From Photobacterium sp. TY1-4 (GTDB taxonomy: Bacteria > Pseudomonadota > Gammaproteobacteria > Enterobacterales > Vibrionaceae): 64,000 nt of DNA. Positions 43,750 to 52,085 of the stretch are shown piece by piece. The notes beneath the pieces were generated by a model. The model saw nothing but the letters and a program-made list of their open reading frames with translations, was not told the origin of the DNA and did not search any database. The stretch is from contig NZ_CP099735.1 of assembly GCF_025398175.1 (NCBI RefSeq), positions 992,001 to 1,056,000 of the forward strand. The letters are read 5' to 3'. The translations under genes were made by a program, and so were the position numbers. Within the stretch, counting starts at the first letter, position 1, and each line of letters starts with the position of its first letter.

Positions 43750-44744
43750 CGGCGTGCTCCCCTCTTTTCCTGCTTTTTCGGCGTGTCCACGTCTGGGGTA
43801 TCGTCATCACCGTGTTACTCTCGGGCTGCAGCGCGCCTGGGTCATGGCGTGCGCAAATCGACCCAGAGCGGTCGCTGCCTGCCAACGTAGAACTGGATGA
43901 CACCCCGTTTTTTTCACAGGCGCGTTATCAGTGCGGACCTGCGGCACTGGCGACGATACTGAAAGCGTCCGGTATTGAAACCACCCCGGATGCGCTGACC
44001 CCGTATGTCTACCTTCCCAAGCGGCAAGGGAGTTTACAGCCGGATATGATCGCCACCACCCGTCGTTTTAAGCGCCTGCCTTATCAAGTGGATGGCAATC
44101 TCACTACGGTTTTGACTGAAATCGCAAACGGACAGCCGGTGCTGGTGCTACAAAATCTGGGATTGAGCTGGTACCCCCAATGGCACTATGCCGTGCTCAT
44201 CGGTTATGACCTGAGCCAAAATACAGTCACGCTACGCTCTGGCACAGAACGCCGCCATGTGATGCCAATCGGCACCTTTGAGCAAACCTGGGCACGTGCG
44301 GGACGCTGGGCCATCGCCGCCCTCAGGCCTGATGAACTCCCCGTCACCGCCAACGCATCCGGTTATCTGCGTCTCGTGCATGATATTGAAACACTGCATC
44401 CCGAACTGGCAGCGACCGCCTACCAAACAGCAATCGCTCAATGGCAAGATGAGCCGCTCTTATGGCTAGCCTTAGGGAACCTGTATTACCAGCGAAAGCA
44501 ATTTAAACGCTCCGTCGAAACCTTTGGCGAAGGGCTGGCATACCATCCGCAACAGGTTCAGCTGTGGAATAACTATGCTTATGGCCTTCGCGCCCGGGGA
44601 TGCCAGGCTGCGTCACTGAACGCAATTCAGTGCGCCATTCAAATCAACCCAACCGATCCGGCACTCAGGCAAAGCCTCGCAGAATTGCAGGGCACCGGCA
44701 TTGAAATGAACCAAGACTGTCCGGTTTTATCCTGCCCGCAATAG
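43746..44744 (+). CDS. PA2778 family C39-like cysteine peptidase lipoprotein
   Basis: A 332-aa protein with a lipoprotein signal (LLSGC, Cys28), a papain-like C39-type domain (catalytic Cys in FFSQARYQCGPAALATIL, His in QWHYAVLIGYD) and C-terminal TPR helices (LALGNLYYQRKQFKRSVETF). It starts at a TTG inside the stop of the PA2779 gene (TTGA); no ATG is available before the signal peptide. The two proteins form a conserved envelope pair of unknown role, the peptidase possibly processing a secreted peptide. Confidence 0.9.
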   Translation: MTACSPLFLLFRRVHVWGIVITVLLSGCSAPGSWRAQIDPERSLPANVELDDTPFFSQARYQCGPAALATILKASGIETTPDALTPYVYLPKRQGSLQPDMIATTRRFKRLPYQVDGNLTTVLTEIANGQPVLVLQNLGLSWYPQWHYAVLIGYDLSQNTVTLRSGTERRHVMPIGTFEQTWARAGRWAIAALRPDELPVTANASGYLRLVHDIETLHPELAATAYQTAIAQWQDEPLLWLALGNLYYQRKQFKRSVETFGEGLAYHPQQVQLWNNYAYGLRARGCQAASLNAIQCAIQINPTDPALRQSLAELQGTGIEMNQDCPVLSCPQ

Positions 44745-44848
44745 TTCCCTCGGATTGACATTACGAAACCGCTAGACCCGTTCAGGTAGAGAACCGCCAC
44801 GCCTGAATGTGCGCAAAAATCCCGGCGGAATTGTTCAAGCCAAGCCGC

Positions 44849-45625
44849 TTAAATATTCTTCATCGCCCGTTCATAGATGCTCAACATGGTCGTTCGGGGC
44901 AACAACCGATTCAAAAACACATAGAACTTATTTTCAAACAACGGTATTTCGCGAAGTTTCTCGGCAAACATCGCTTTGAGACCAAGCCGGGCAATTTCTT
45001 GGGGATGGGCACGATGCTTGGCCGAAAACGTGCCGGTGCCCGATTTCGCGTCGTCTTTACCCTCAAAGGTAAAAAAACCGGTATCGGTGCGCCCCGGAGA
45101 AAGGCACGTCATACTCACGCCGCTTGATTTCATTTCCAGCGCCATCGCTTCGGTAAAACTGGCGACATAGGCTTTGGTGGCCGCATAGGCGGCAAAATAA
45201 GGCTGGGGCTGATACGCGGCTGTCGAGGCGACATTCAGAATATGACCGCTCCCCTGCACTGCCATACGTTCAGCAAAATAGCGACTCAACCGGGTCAGCG
45301 CACTCACATTTAAAGCCAGCATAGCCGAAATATCGCTTTCTTTCAGCTCAGTATGTTTTCCATATAAGCCAAAGCCCGCATTGTTGATGGCCACATCAAT
45401 CGGCTGCTCAACCTGTTCCAACTGTTCAATCATTGCCGTCACTTCGTCGCTGCATGATAGGTCGGCGACGAGCGTCAGTTGTACATTCGGTAAAGACGCG
45501 CTCAATTCGCTCAACTTCCTGACATTTCTGCCATGAAGAATCAGCCCGTAACCTTGCTGGGCCAACAACTCAGCAAAAGCCAGTCCAATGCCTGATGTTG
45601 CGCCGGTAATCAATGCTGTTTTCAT
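44849..45625 (-). CDS. Short-chain dehydrogenase/reductase (SDR)
   Basis: A 258-aa SDR. The cofactor motif is TGATSGIGLAFAELL, the NNAG motif is INNAGFGLYG, and the active site is S in VASTAAYQPQP with YAATKAYV (Tyr and Lys). The start at 45625 (MKTALITGATSG) has GAGGTG upstream; the reading to 45724 overlaps the MerR gene. It resembles the DltE/YqjQ-like group. It probably belongs to the regulon of the upstream MerR gene on the same strand. Confidence 0.92.
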   Translation of the reverse strand: MKTALITGATSGIGLAFAELLAQQGYGLILHGRNVRKLSELSASLPNVQLTLVADLSCSDEVTAMIEQLEQVEQPIDVAINNAGFGLYGKHTELKESDISAMLALNVSALTRLSRYFAERMAVQGSGHILNVASTAAYQPQPYFAAYAATKAYVASFTEAMALEMKSSGVSMTCLSPGRTDTGFFTFEGKDDAKSGTGTFSAKHRAHPQEIARLGLKAMFAEKLREIPLFENKFYVFLNRLLPRTTMLSIYERAMKNI

Positions 45626-45674
45626 CCGTTTCACCTCAATTATTCGTATTTGAGGTGCCAGCATAAAGTCTCCC

Positions 45675-46070
45675 CTATACCGGAGAGTCAACCGCTTTCG
45701 GTAAAGATTGCAAAAGACAGCCATTATATTCCTGCACGCTGTCTTCTAGCTCAGTCAAGCCTTCCAACATGGCATTTAATTGCTGCATCTGCTCCAGCAG
45801 GCGTGCCCGCTTTCGGTTGATCTCAGTGGTCAGCAGATCCATCGGTATCAGGCCCTGCTGCGTTTTTGCCCGGGCAATCATTTTCAGCTCTTCCAGCGTA
45901 AACCCCAGGGTTTTGGCAAGTTTGATCATCGCCAGCACCGGCAAATAGCTTTCATCATAAACCCGGTACTTCCCCTCCCGCTGCGGGGCCTTGATCAGAC
46001 CGATGTCTTCGTAATACCGGATGGCTTTAATGCTCACCCCGGATTGTTTCGCCAATGCGCCGATATACAT
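45675..46070 (-). CDS. MerR family regulator
   Basis: A 131-aa MerR-type regulator: winged helix MYIGALAKQSGVSIKAIRYY, EDIGLIKAPQREGKYRVYDE, then a dimerising coiled coil (NRKRARLLEQMQQLNAMLEG). A C-terminal Cys (NGCLLQS) could bind a metal or sense thiols, but the classical metal loop is incomplete. The start at 46070 is set by GGAG. It precedes the SDR gene by 49 bases and likely controls it. Confidence 0.9.
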   Translation of the reverse strand: MYIGALAKQSGVSIKAIRYYEDIGLIKAPQREGKYRVYDESYLPVLAMIKLAKTLGFTLEELKMIARAKTQQGLIPMDLLTTEINRKRARLLEQMQQLNAMLEGLTELEDSVQEYNGCLLQSLPKAVDSPV

Positions 46071-46157
46071 ATGAGCTCCAATATCCTGATAAACAAAGCC
46101 GCAACCCATCGTTCATCCATGATCCACCATCAGTTGCGGAACAAGTGACACCACCGG

Positions 46158-46496
46158 CTAGCCGCGCTGTGCATGCATCTCCCCAACGTCGCCTTGCTGT
46201 TTTTCTTTCAGATACAGATATAACGGCAGGCCGCATGAGACGCCGACGGTGAACGTCCCGATCAGGGCCAACCAGCGAAACCGCACCCCATGGGCTTTGC
46301 CGTCTGTGACAATGAATGTCGCGAGCGCCAGTGCAGCAACCACCACATCCAGCCAGGCAAAGATACTAATTGGGTTAGCGATAGCATCCTGGATCAGCCG
46401 GATCACATCCAACCCGTGTGTCATCAGCCAAGGTAGAAATGCCCCGTAAGGCAGCAGGATCCCTAACAGCGTGAAGATAAGATAAGTTCTTGCCAT
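46158..46496 (-). CDS. DUF2834 family membrane protein
   Basis: A 112-aa protein with three helices and the DUF2834 pattern (GILLPYGAFLPWLMTHGLD, NPISIFAWLDVVVAALALA, GVSCGLPLYLYLKE). Function unknown. The start MARTYLIFTLLG is fixed by a perfect AAGGAGGT upstream; the longer reading is wrong. Confidence 0.88.
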   Translation of the reverse strand: MARTYLIFTLLGILLPYGAFLPWLMTHGLDVIRLIQDAIANPISIFAWLDVVVAALALATFIVTDGKAHGVRFRWLALIGTFTVGVSCGLPLYLYLKEKQQGDVGEMHAQRG

Positions 46497-46551
46497 GTCG
46501 ACCTCCTTGTCGAAAACGGTATTGGTCACAGAATACACAGGTACTATACAC

Positions 46552-46580
46552 AAAAGAGCCGCTGAGTAGACAGCGGCTCT
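46552..46580 (-). terminator. Terminator of the PhoX gene
   Basis: AGAGCCGCTG and CAGCGGCTCT pair over ten bases around TCTACT; on the minus strand TTTTG follows. Confidence 0.8.
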
Positions 46581-46605
46581 GAGAAGATCACAGCGAAAAT
46601 CTGCG

Positions 46606-48660
46606 TTATACCGCGAGCTCGCCACCATCCTGGCGACGGATCACCACGATCGACGCCCGGGCACGAACCGTCGTTCCTTCCGGCGTTGCTTCTGCCGCAT
46701 TGTCACTGTACGGCCAGTTCCCCGGATGCTGGATCGACACAAACATCGAGCGATGATCCGGGCTGATGGTAAACCCGGTCACTTCACAGCCGTTCGGACC
46801 GACAAAGAAACGCTTCAGTTCCCCTTGGTTTTCGGCACTGATGGTTTTCTGCTTGCCATCGGCATCCTTCAGGTTCGACGGTACCACGGCCAGCATCTGA
46901 TCATTGGTGTAATTCTCCACTTCATCCGCACCGTTATCGGTCTGGATCCAGAGAATCCCGCGTGAATCAAAGGCGAGGCCATCCGGGCTGGCGAACTGGT
47001 TCATCTCATCCAGGCCGGACAGGTTAATCTCTTCCGAGGCATCGGCCGCCGAGCCGAAGACGAAGATATCCCAGGTGAAGTCGGTGTGGTTTTCGGCTTC
47101 GTCCCAACGGATCACATGGCCAAACTTGTTCATCAAGCGCGGGTTGGCCGGGTTGGTGCCGGTTTCTTCAGTCCGTTTGGTGTTATTGGTCAGGGTCAGG
47201 TAAACCGAGCCGGTGATTGGATCGACCGCACACCACTCCGGACGGTCCATCGGTGTCGCACCAACCAAGTCTGCCGCGCCAGCGGTATTGAGGATGATCT
47301 CAGCCTGGGTGCTGAAATGATCGGCCAGTGTGCCGTTATCCTTCGTGATACCATCCAGCGTCAGCGGCAGCCAGACCCCTTTGCCATCCGCATCAAAGCG
47401 CGCAACATACAGGGTGCCTTCATTCATGTATTTATCGCCCGTTCCCAGACGATCAACTGAATCAGCATCAGCCGGATCCCACACCGAGTCTGAGACGAAC
47501 TTATACATATATTCAAAGCGTGAGTCGTGGCCTGAGTAAAACACCAACGGTTTGCCCGCTTCCAGCGTGCCAAACGTACAGCCTTCATGACGGAAACGGC
47601 CCAGCGCTGTACGTTTCACCGCTCGGGAGTTGGCGCGATATGGATCAATTTCTACGATATACCCGTGGCCATTGGCTTCGTTGCGATAATCGCTCAACTC
47701 GCTGTCACCGGTTGGGGTGACATCAAAACGGCGGAACTCGTCCAGACGCTCATCCGCGTTACCCGCCAGCGTTTCCCAACGATAGCGTCCGGTCGCATCG
47801 GCACCGGATGAAATGCCAATCCGGTCCTGATCAGCAGTGGTGACACCCTGATTGACAAAATAACCCGGCCAGTTTTCTTCACAGGTCAGATACGTGCCCC
47901 AAGGCGTATAGCCATTGCCGCAGTTATTCAAAGTGCCGCGCGCCTGGCTGCCATCCGGCGAAAACGGGGTCACTACGTGCTTAGTCGCTGCCAGCGGCCC
48001 GGCAATATCCATCGTGCTGGCCCCGGTATAACGGCGGTTGCGAGTATCTTGTTTCACCACCCACTGCTCACCTTCCAGGGCGATGTGGATCACGCTCACC
48101 CCATGGGCAAAAATCTCTTTTCGCACCGCATCGACGTCATTGCGGCTGCCATCCGGATCAAAGGTCGCCGCCATATCCGGGTGGAGTTCATCCATTTCAA
48201 TGTATTCGTGGTTCACGCACAACAAGCCGTCTGTTGCACTGTCATTGAGCGGGAAAAAGTGCAGGCCGTCATGATTCATGCCGACGGCATTGGCCTGATC
48301 CATCGCGGTATTGCTGCCATCGTTTTGCCAGGCCTTGGCAATCCCGTTCAGTGGCGTGCCCCATGGGGCCAGCACCTGCGCGGTGTACCCCTCAGCAACA
48401 TGGACGGCATCGGTCAGCGCGCCGGGGATCGACTCAAACTTTAAAGTCACAGGTTGGATGGTTTCTCCGGTCTTGGCTGTTGTGCTATCCGACGATGAGT
48501 TACATCCGGCCAGACCAAACGCCCCCATGGCCGCCATGGCACTGAGCCCCATCCCGCCTTTGAGGATTTTTCGGCGAGAGACAAAGGCATCGAGCACTTC
48601 ATCAAAAGAGGTATTATCACTGCGGTTGTAACGCTTGGGATCAAAAACTGCCTTGCTCAT
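46606..48660 (-). CDS. PhoX family (DUF839) alkaline phosphatase-like protein
   Basis: A 684-aa protein of the PhoX family, calcium- and iron-dependent phosphatases with a beta-propeller. The N-terminus has a twin-arginine motif (SRRKILKGGMGLSA) and then LAGC, so export by Tat and lipid anchoring are both possible. Family blocks include NCGNGYTPWGTYLTCEENWP (CEEN, metal site) and RHEGCTFGTLEAGKPLVFYS. It would free phosphate from organic compounds in the envelope. No Pho box was identified upstream. Confidence 0.92.
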   Translation of the reverse strand: MSKAVFDPKRYNRSDNTSFDEVLDAFVSRRKILKGGMGLSAMAAMGAFGLAGCNSSSDSTTAKTGETIQPVTLKFESIPGALTDAVHVAEGYTAQVLAPWGTPLNGIAKAWQNDGSNTAMDQANAVGMNHDGLHFFPLNDSATDGLLCVNHEYIEMDELHPDMAATFDPDGSRNDVDAVRKEIFAHGVSVIHIALEGEQWVVKQDTRNRRYTGASTMDIAGPLAATKHVVTPFSPDGSQARGTLNNCGNGYTPWGTYLTCEENWPGYFVNQGVTTADQDRIGISSGADATGRYRWETLAGNADERLDEFRRFDVTPTGDSELSDYRNEANGHGYIVEIDPYRANSRAVKRTALGRFRHEGCTFGTLEAGKPLVFYSGHDSRFEYMYKFVSDSVWDPADADSVDRLGTGDKYMNEGTLYVARFDADGKGVWLPLTLDGITKDNGTLADHFSTQAEIILNTAGAADLVGATPMDRPEWCAVDPITGSVYLTLTNNTKRTEETGTNPANPRLMNKFGHVIRWDEAENHTDFTWDIFVFGSAADASEEINLSGLDEMNQFASPDGLAFDSRGILWIQTDNGADEVENYTNDQMLAVVPSNLKDADGKQKTISAENQGELKRFFVGPNGCEVTGFTISPDHRSMFVSIQHPGNWPYSDNAAEATPEGTTVRARASIVVIRRQDGGELAV

Positions 48661-48803
48661 TTACTTTCCTTGGCTATTAAGTTGTTGTTTTAAAGGCATC
48701 TAGGCTGAAGTAAATGTGTGACGGATTGATTGATGTTTGATGAAGAAAATATGCACATATATTTATATGAAGTATTACCCGAAGACTGCGCTTTCCTGAC
48801 ATG

Positions 48804-48829
48804 AAAAAGCCGCTGGGATCCCAACGGCT
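48804..48829 (-). terminator. Terminator of the polysaccharide-lyase-like gene
   Basis: AGCCGTTGGG and CCCAGCGGCT form the stem (one G-T type mismatch) with TTTTTC following on the minus strand. Confidence 0.7.
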
Positions 48830-48862
48830 CAGTACCATTGATGACAGCGATTTCAAACGATG

Positions 48863-49648
48863 CTATTGCAAGATTTCCGGCTGGATTTCTGCTCTCGAAT
48901 CACCGGCTGCAACATTGCGGTAATACACCACTTGCGTCGGTACCGTGTCTGTATTGTGGTAGCGCTTGTAGCGTGAAACATGGGTCCGATAAATTCCATA
49001 TTTGAAATAAGCCCGCTTGTTCTCCAACGTGCGGCCATGGAATTTGACTTTCAGCTCATTATTCACCCAAACATAAAAAATGCCGTCATAATCACTGGAC
49101 CACTTGGCATGAATTTCGATGCGATGCCACTTCCCACGCAGATCTTCGTCTTTTAACAGCTCCCACATGGTGTCGGTTTGCCCGCCGATTTGGTAGTCGA
49201 GGTGATAGCCGCCCTTGGTAATTTGTTCTGTGAATTTATGATAAGCCTGATTCTGAAACATGAAGACCGGCGGCGCTTTTTCCTGATGAAATTGCCCCAT
49301 ACCGCTCTTGATGGGATACAGATTTTGGTAATCCACGGGGAAATATACCTCCCAGGCGTACCAAACTTCATCACCATTCGCAACGCGACTGGTGCGTTGG
49401 CTAAGTTCACTGCGTTCCCGATCATGATGACAATCATCCCAGTCTTTATCACGAGAACAATCCCCGCTACGCACTTCAAACCGCTCTACCGGCCTCGGGT
49501 TATTCGGATCCAACGGATCAGTAACTAAGGTATAACCGTAACTCTTGTCGTTGAGCGAGCGCTGAAAATTGCCGAAGTCACCCCGATCAACTGACGAGCA
49601 TCCTGCCAACATGCTCAGCGCCAGACATACGCCACCAAAATATTTCAT
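48863..49648 (-). CDS. Polysaccharide lyase-like lipoprotein (heparin lyase I/PL20 type fold)
   Basis: A 261-aa lipoprotein (signal peptide ending in LAGC). The body fits the beta-jelly-roll polysaccharide lyases of the heparin-lyase-I/glucuronan-lyase type: DRERSELSQRT, then VWYAWEVYFPVDY, QFHQEKAPPVFMFQ, GKWHRIEIHAKWS and a C-terminal KYGIYR. These enzymes cut uronic-acid polysaccharides. The start at 49648 (MKYFGGVCLALS) begins directly at the signal peptide. No carbohydrate transport genes are adjacent. Substrate unknown. Confidence 0.85.
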   Translation of the reverse strand: MKYFGGVCLALSMLAGCSSVDRGDFGNFQRSLNDKSYGYTLVTDPLDPNNPRPVERFEVRSGDCSRDKDWDDCHHDRERSELSQRTSRVANGDEVWYAWEVYFPVDYQNLYPIKSGMGQFHQEKAPPVFMFQNQAYHKFTEQITKGGYHLDYQIGGQTDTMWELLKDEDLRGKWHRIEIHAKWSSDYDGIFYVWVNNELKVKFHGRTLENKRAYFKYGIYRTHVSRYKRYHNTDTVPTQVVYYRNVAAGDSRAEIQPEILQ

Positions 49649-49815
49649 GAAGATGAGTCCCTGCTTGTTATTTAACAGATATTTAACCACAGTGGAGACA
49701 AGCTTCAACGCAAAATAATGCTAAGCCTCAAAGTCAACTGACGCCCCCGTCGAGATCTCAAACGTATCCATATGAAATACTTAAAAAACCAATCACGAAG
49801 AGAGCAAAGAAAATA

Positions 49816-50280
49816 TTACGAACAGACCACCTGGAAATGTTCTAACACCAGAACCATCTGCTCAGAGGGTTCGATGCCGACTTCATCACATTCGGCCGAG
49901 AAAAAATCCCAATGGGCTTTACGCCACCATGCAAGACTGAGATCGCCTTCCCCTTCGGCGCGGGCAAAGTCTTCCCCAACATCAGCAAAACGGCATTCAC
50001 AGATGGAAGTAATTTTAATAATTGCTTTCGGATTGCCGTGCCAGTCAGTCACCACCTGGAGGTGCCCGGCCTGCGGCATGGTTTCGCCACCGTCCTCATA
50101 CCAATACTTCATACTGCACGTAGCGGTTTTAGCACCACTGGTGACCAATTCGGCGCAGAGATTGGCATTGACTTCATCCGCGCAGAAATAATCCGCACTG
50201 AACGAGTTATGACGTTGCCGATCTGCTTCAGACAGCGTGTTGAGGTAGCTGTCGAGATACTGCTGCGCTTTTACTTCCAT
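49816..50280 (-). CDS. ASCH domain protein
   Basis: A 154-aa ASCH domain protein (PUA-like barrel). Typical parts are ELVTSGAKTATCSMKYWYED, the IIKITSICECRFADV strand and WWRKAHWDFFS. ASCH proteins bind RNA or modified nucleosides; YqfB of E. coli, a short member, is an N4-acetylcytidine amidohydrolase. This one belongs to the longer DUF984-like group. The start is chosen at MEVKAQQYLDSYL. Confidence 0.87.
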   Translation of the reverse strand: MEVKAQQYLDSYLNTLSEADRQRHNSFSADYFCADEVNANLCAELVTSGAKTATCSMKYWYEDGGETMPQAGHLQVVTDWHGNPKAIIKITSICECRFADVGEDFARAEGEGDLSLAWWRKAHWDFFSAECDEVGIEPSEQMVLVLEHFQVVCS

Positions 50281-50436
50281 GTCGTGTGATTCCCTGAGTT
50301 GTACATTGATCAACCTGGAAGGCTATCACAACCCGAAGACCTATCGATATATTTTCTTTGATAACAAATAGATAGAAATCAATAAGCGAGAGGACACGCC
50401 CGAGAACACCATCTTCCCGGACGTAACAACACATGC

Positions 50437-51060
50437 CTACCCGGCGTTGTATTGCTGCTCCAACGCATTGGCACGCTGGTAGCCCGGATGCGCGCTCAGC
50501 AGCTCGCCGTAATGCTGAATATTCGGGAACTGCTCGCCCAGGCCGTACATCTGCACCAACTCAACAATGAAAGACATCATGACATCTGCCCCGGTCAGGC
50601 GCGCTTCCACCAGGTAGCTCTTCCCGGCCAGGCAATCATTGAAATAGTTCAGGACCTTCATGGTTTCTGCATCCGCATAATCGGCCAGGAAGTTCGTTTT
50701 TGCACCATCTTTAGCCACGAACATCTTGAGCAATAACGGCAGGATGGCCGAACTTTCGGCGAAATGCAGCCATTGCAGATATTCGGTATAGGCCCGGGTG
50801 CCGCGCGCCGGGGCCAGTTTGTCCGCGCCGTATGTGTCAATCAGGTACTCAGTGATTGCGCCTGATTCGGTGATCACCTGCCCCGCATCTTCAATCACCG
50901 GCGCCTTGCCCAATGGATGAATGGCTTTGAGTTCCGGCGGCGCCAGGAACGTCTCGGCATCCCGCTGATACGGGATAATCTCGTAGTTCAAGTCCAACGC
51001 TTCTAAAAGCCAGATGATGCGTTTTGAGCGTGACTGATTGAGGTGGTGGAGTTTGATCAT
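50437..51060 (-). CDS. Glutathione S-transferase
   Basis: A 207-aa GST: thioredoxin-like N-terminal domain (KLHHLNQSRSKRIIWLLEAL, then KAPVIEDAGQVITESGAITE) and an all-helical C-terminal domain (GADVMMSFIVELVQMYGLGE). The Ser in the QSRS segment is the probable thiol-activating residue, as in bacterial beta/theta-type enzymes. The start at 51060 has ACAGGA upstream. Confidence 0.93.
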   Translation of the reverse strand: MIKLHHLNQSRSKRIIWLLEALDLNYEIIPYQRDAETFLAPPELKAIHPLGKAPVIEDAGQVITESGAITEYLIDTYGADKLAPARGTRAYTEYLQWLHFAESSAILPLLLKMFVAKDGAKTNFLADYADAETMKVLNYFNDCLAGKSYLVEARLTGADVMMSFIVELVQMYGLGEQFPNIQHYGELLSAHPGYQRANALEQQYNAG

Positions 51061-51254
51061 GTGAATTCCTGTAAATTGCATGGTTGTCGGCAGCACGATA
51101 TGCCCTGCCGTGATATGAACACTGCATCCAATACGTTGCACTTTCGCAATGAGATCAACCCATGAAAAAAAACGGTATACGAACGGACTCTGAGCAACGC
51201 TTCATGGTTCAAAAATCATTTTTTTTCAGCCACTTAAATTGCGAATAGGGTCTA

Positions 51255-51875
51255 TTATGGTTCATAAGGCTGATTAAACGCCTTACACCAACGTAAATAA
51301 GGATCGGCAAACTTCACCTTTTTGCATTTAAATAATTCCGGCTTATACGGCCAATAATTTTTTGCATGACCTTTCAGCCACTCGACCATATCAGCATAGT
51401 CCTCATGTTCTTGATCAGAGAGGACTTCTAACAGATTCTGATATCCGAACATCCCGCCACAATCTTCAGGTGGACAGGCTCTCTCGCCAATTAAACACTG
51501 AGGATAATCAGAGTCCATTGGCGCTAAAAACATCCCAACCAGCATGACTTCATGATGCCAGTTGTCACCAAAGTCATAGATATAATCAATCGTATTTCCT
51601 AACGTGGTAAAATATTTTTTGACAGGCAAATCCCATGCAGCGATCAGGCTGTCATCATGCTCTGACTCAGGAAGACCAATGGGCTTGCCTTTCGTTGGCC
51701 CTTGCTTTCTCGGTGAGAATGTAAATAGATGGTAATCTAACCAACCCATCGCATCTTGAATTGCGACGTGTAGCTCCCAAAATTGATAATGGTCGGGAAC
51801 ATCTATCTCACGCCAAATCTCAGGCTCACTCCCCGATAATGAAATTCTGAACCGAAGAATTTTTTGATACACCAC
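51255..51875 (-). CDS. Plasmid pRiA4b ORF-3-like protein
   Basis: A 206-aa protein of the pRiA4b ORF-3/IS1096 TnpR-like family: RISLSGSEPEIWREIDVPDH, FWELHVAIQDAMGW, and the signature YIYDFGDNWHHEVMLVG with CPPEDCGGMFGYQNLLE. The family is widespread on plasmids and chromosomes and has no proven function. No other mobile-element sign is seen around it. Confidence 0.9.
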   Translation of the reverse strand: MVYQKILRFRISLSGSEPEIWREIDVPDHYQFWELHVAIQDAMGWLDYHLFTFSPRKQGPTKGKPIGLPESEHDDSLIAAWDLPVKKYFTTLGNTIDYIYDFGDNWHHEVMLVGMFLAPMDSDYPQCLIGERACPPEDCGGMFGYQNLLEVLSDQEHEDYADMVEWLKGHAKNYWPYKPELFKCKKVKFADPYLRWCKAFNQPYEP

Positions 51876-52025
51876 TCACCCCCAAACCTTAATCATAAAT
51901 ACACCGAGCGGCACCAATTCTAACCACAGCCATTCTCACTGTGCCTCGCTCCCCATCACTGCCGAAAAGTAACTATGCCATTGATGCACATAGATTTAAA
52001 CGCCTATCACGACGCCGCACGAATA

Positions 52026-52056
52026 AAAAAATCCCTCGGTGTCAACCGAGGGATTT
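52026..52056 (-). terminator. Terminator of the giant pullulanase gene
   Basis: AAATCCCTCGG and CCGAGGGATTT form a perfect 11-base stem around TGTCAA-type loop, with a T-run on the minus strand, 30 bases after the stop. Confidence 0.85.
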
Positions 52057-52085
52057 ACGAGTGAAAGCTGGCGAACAACCAGCGC

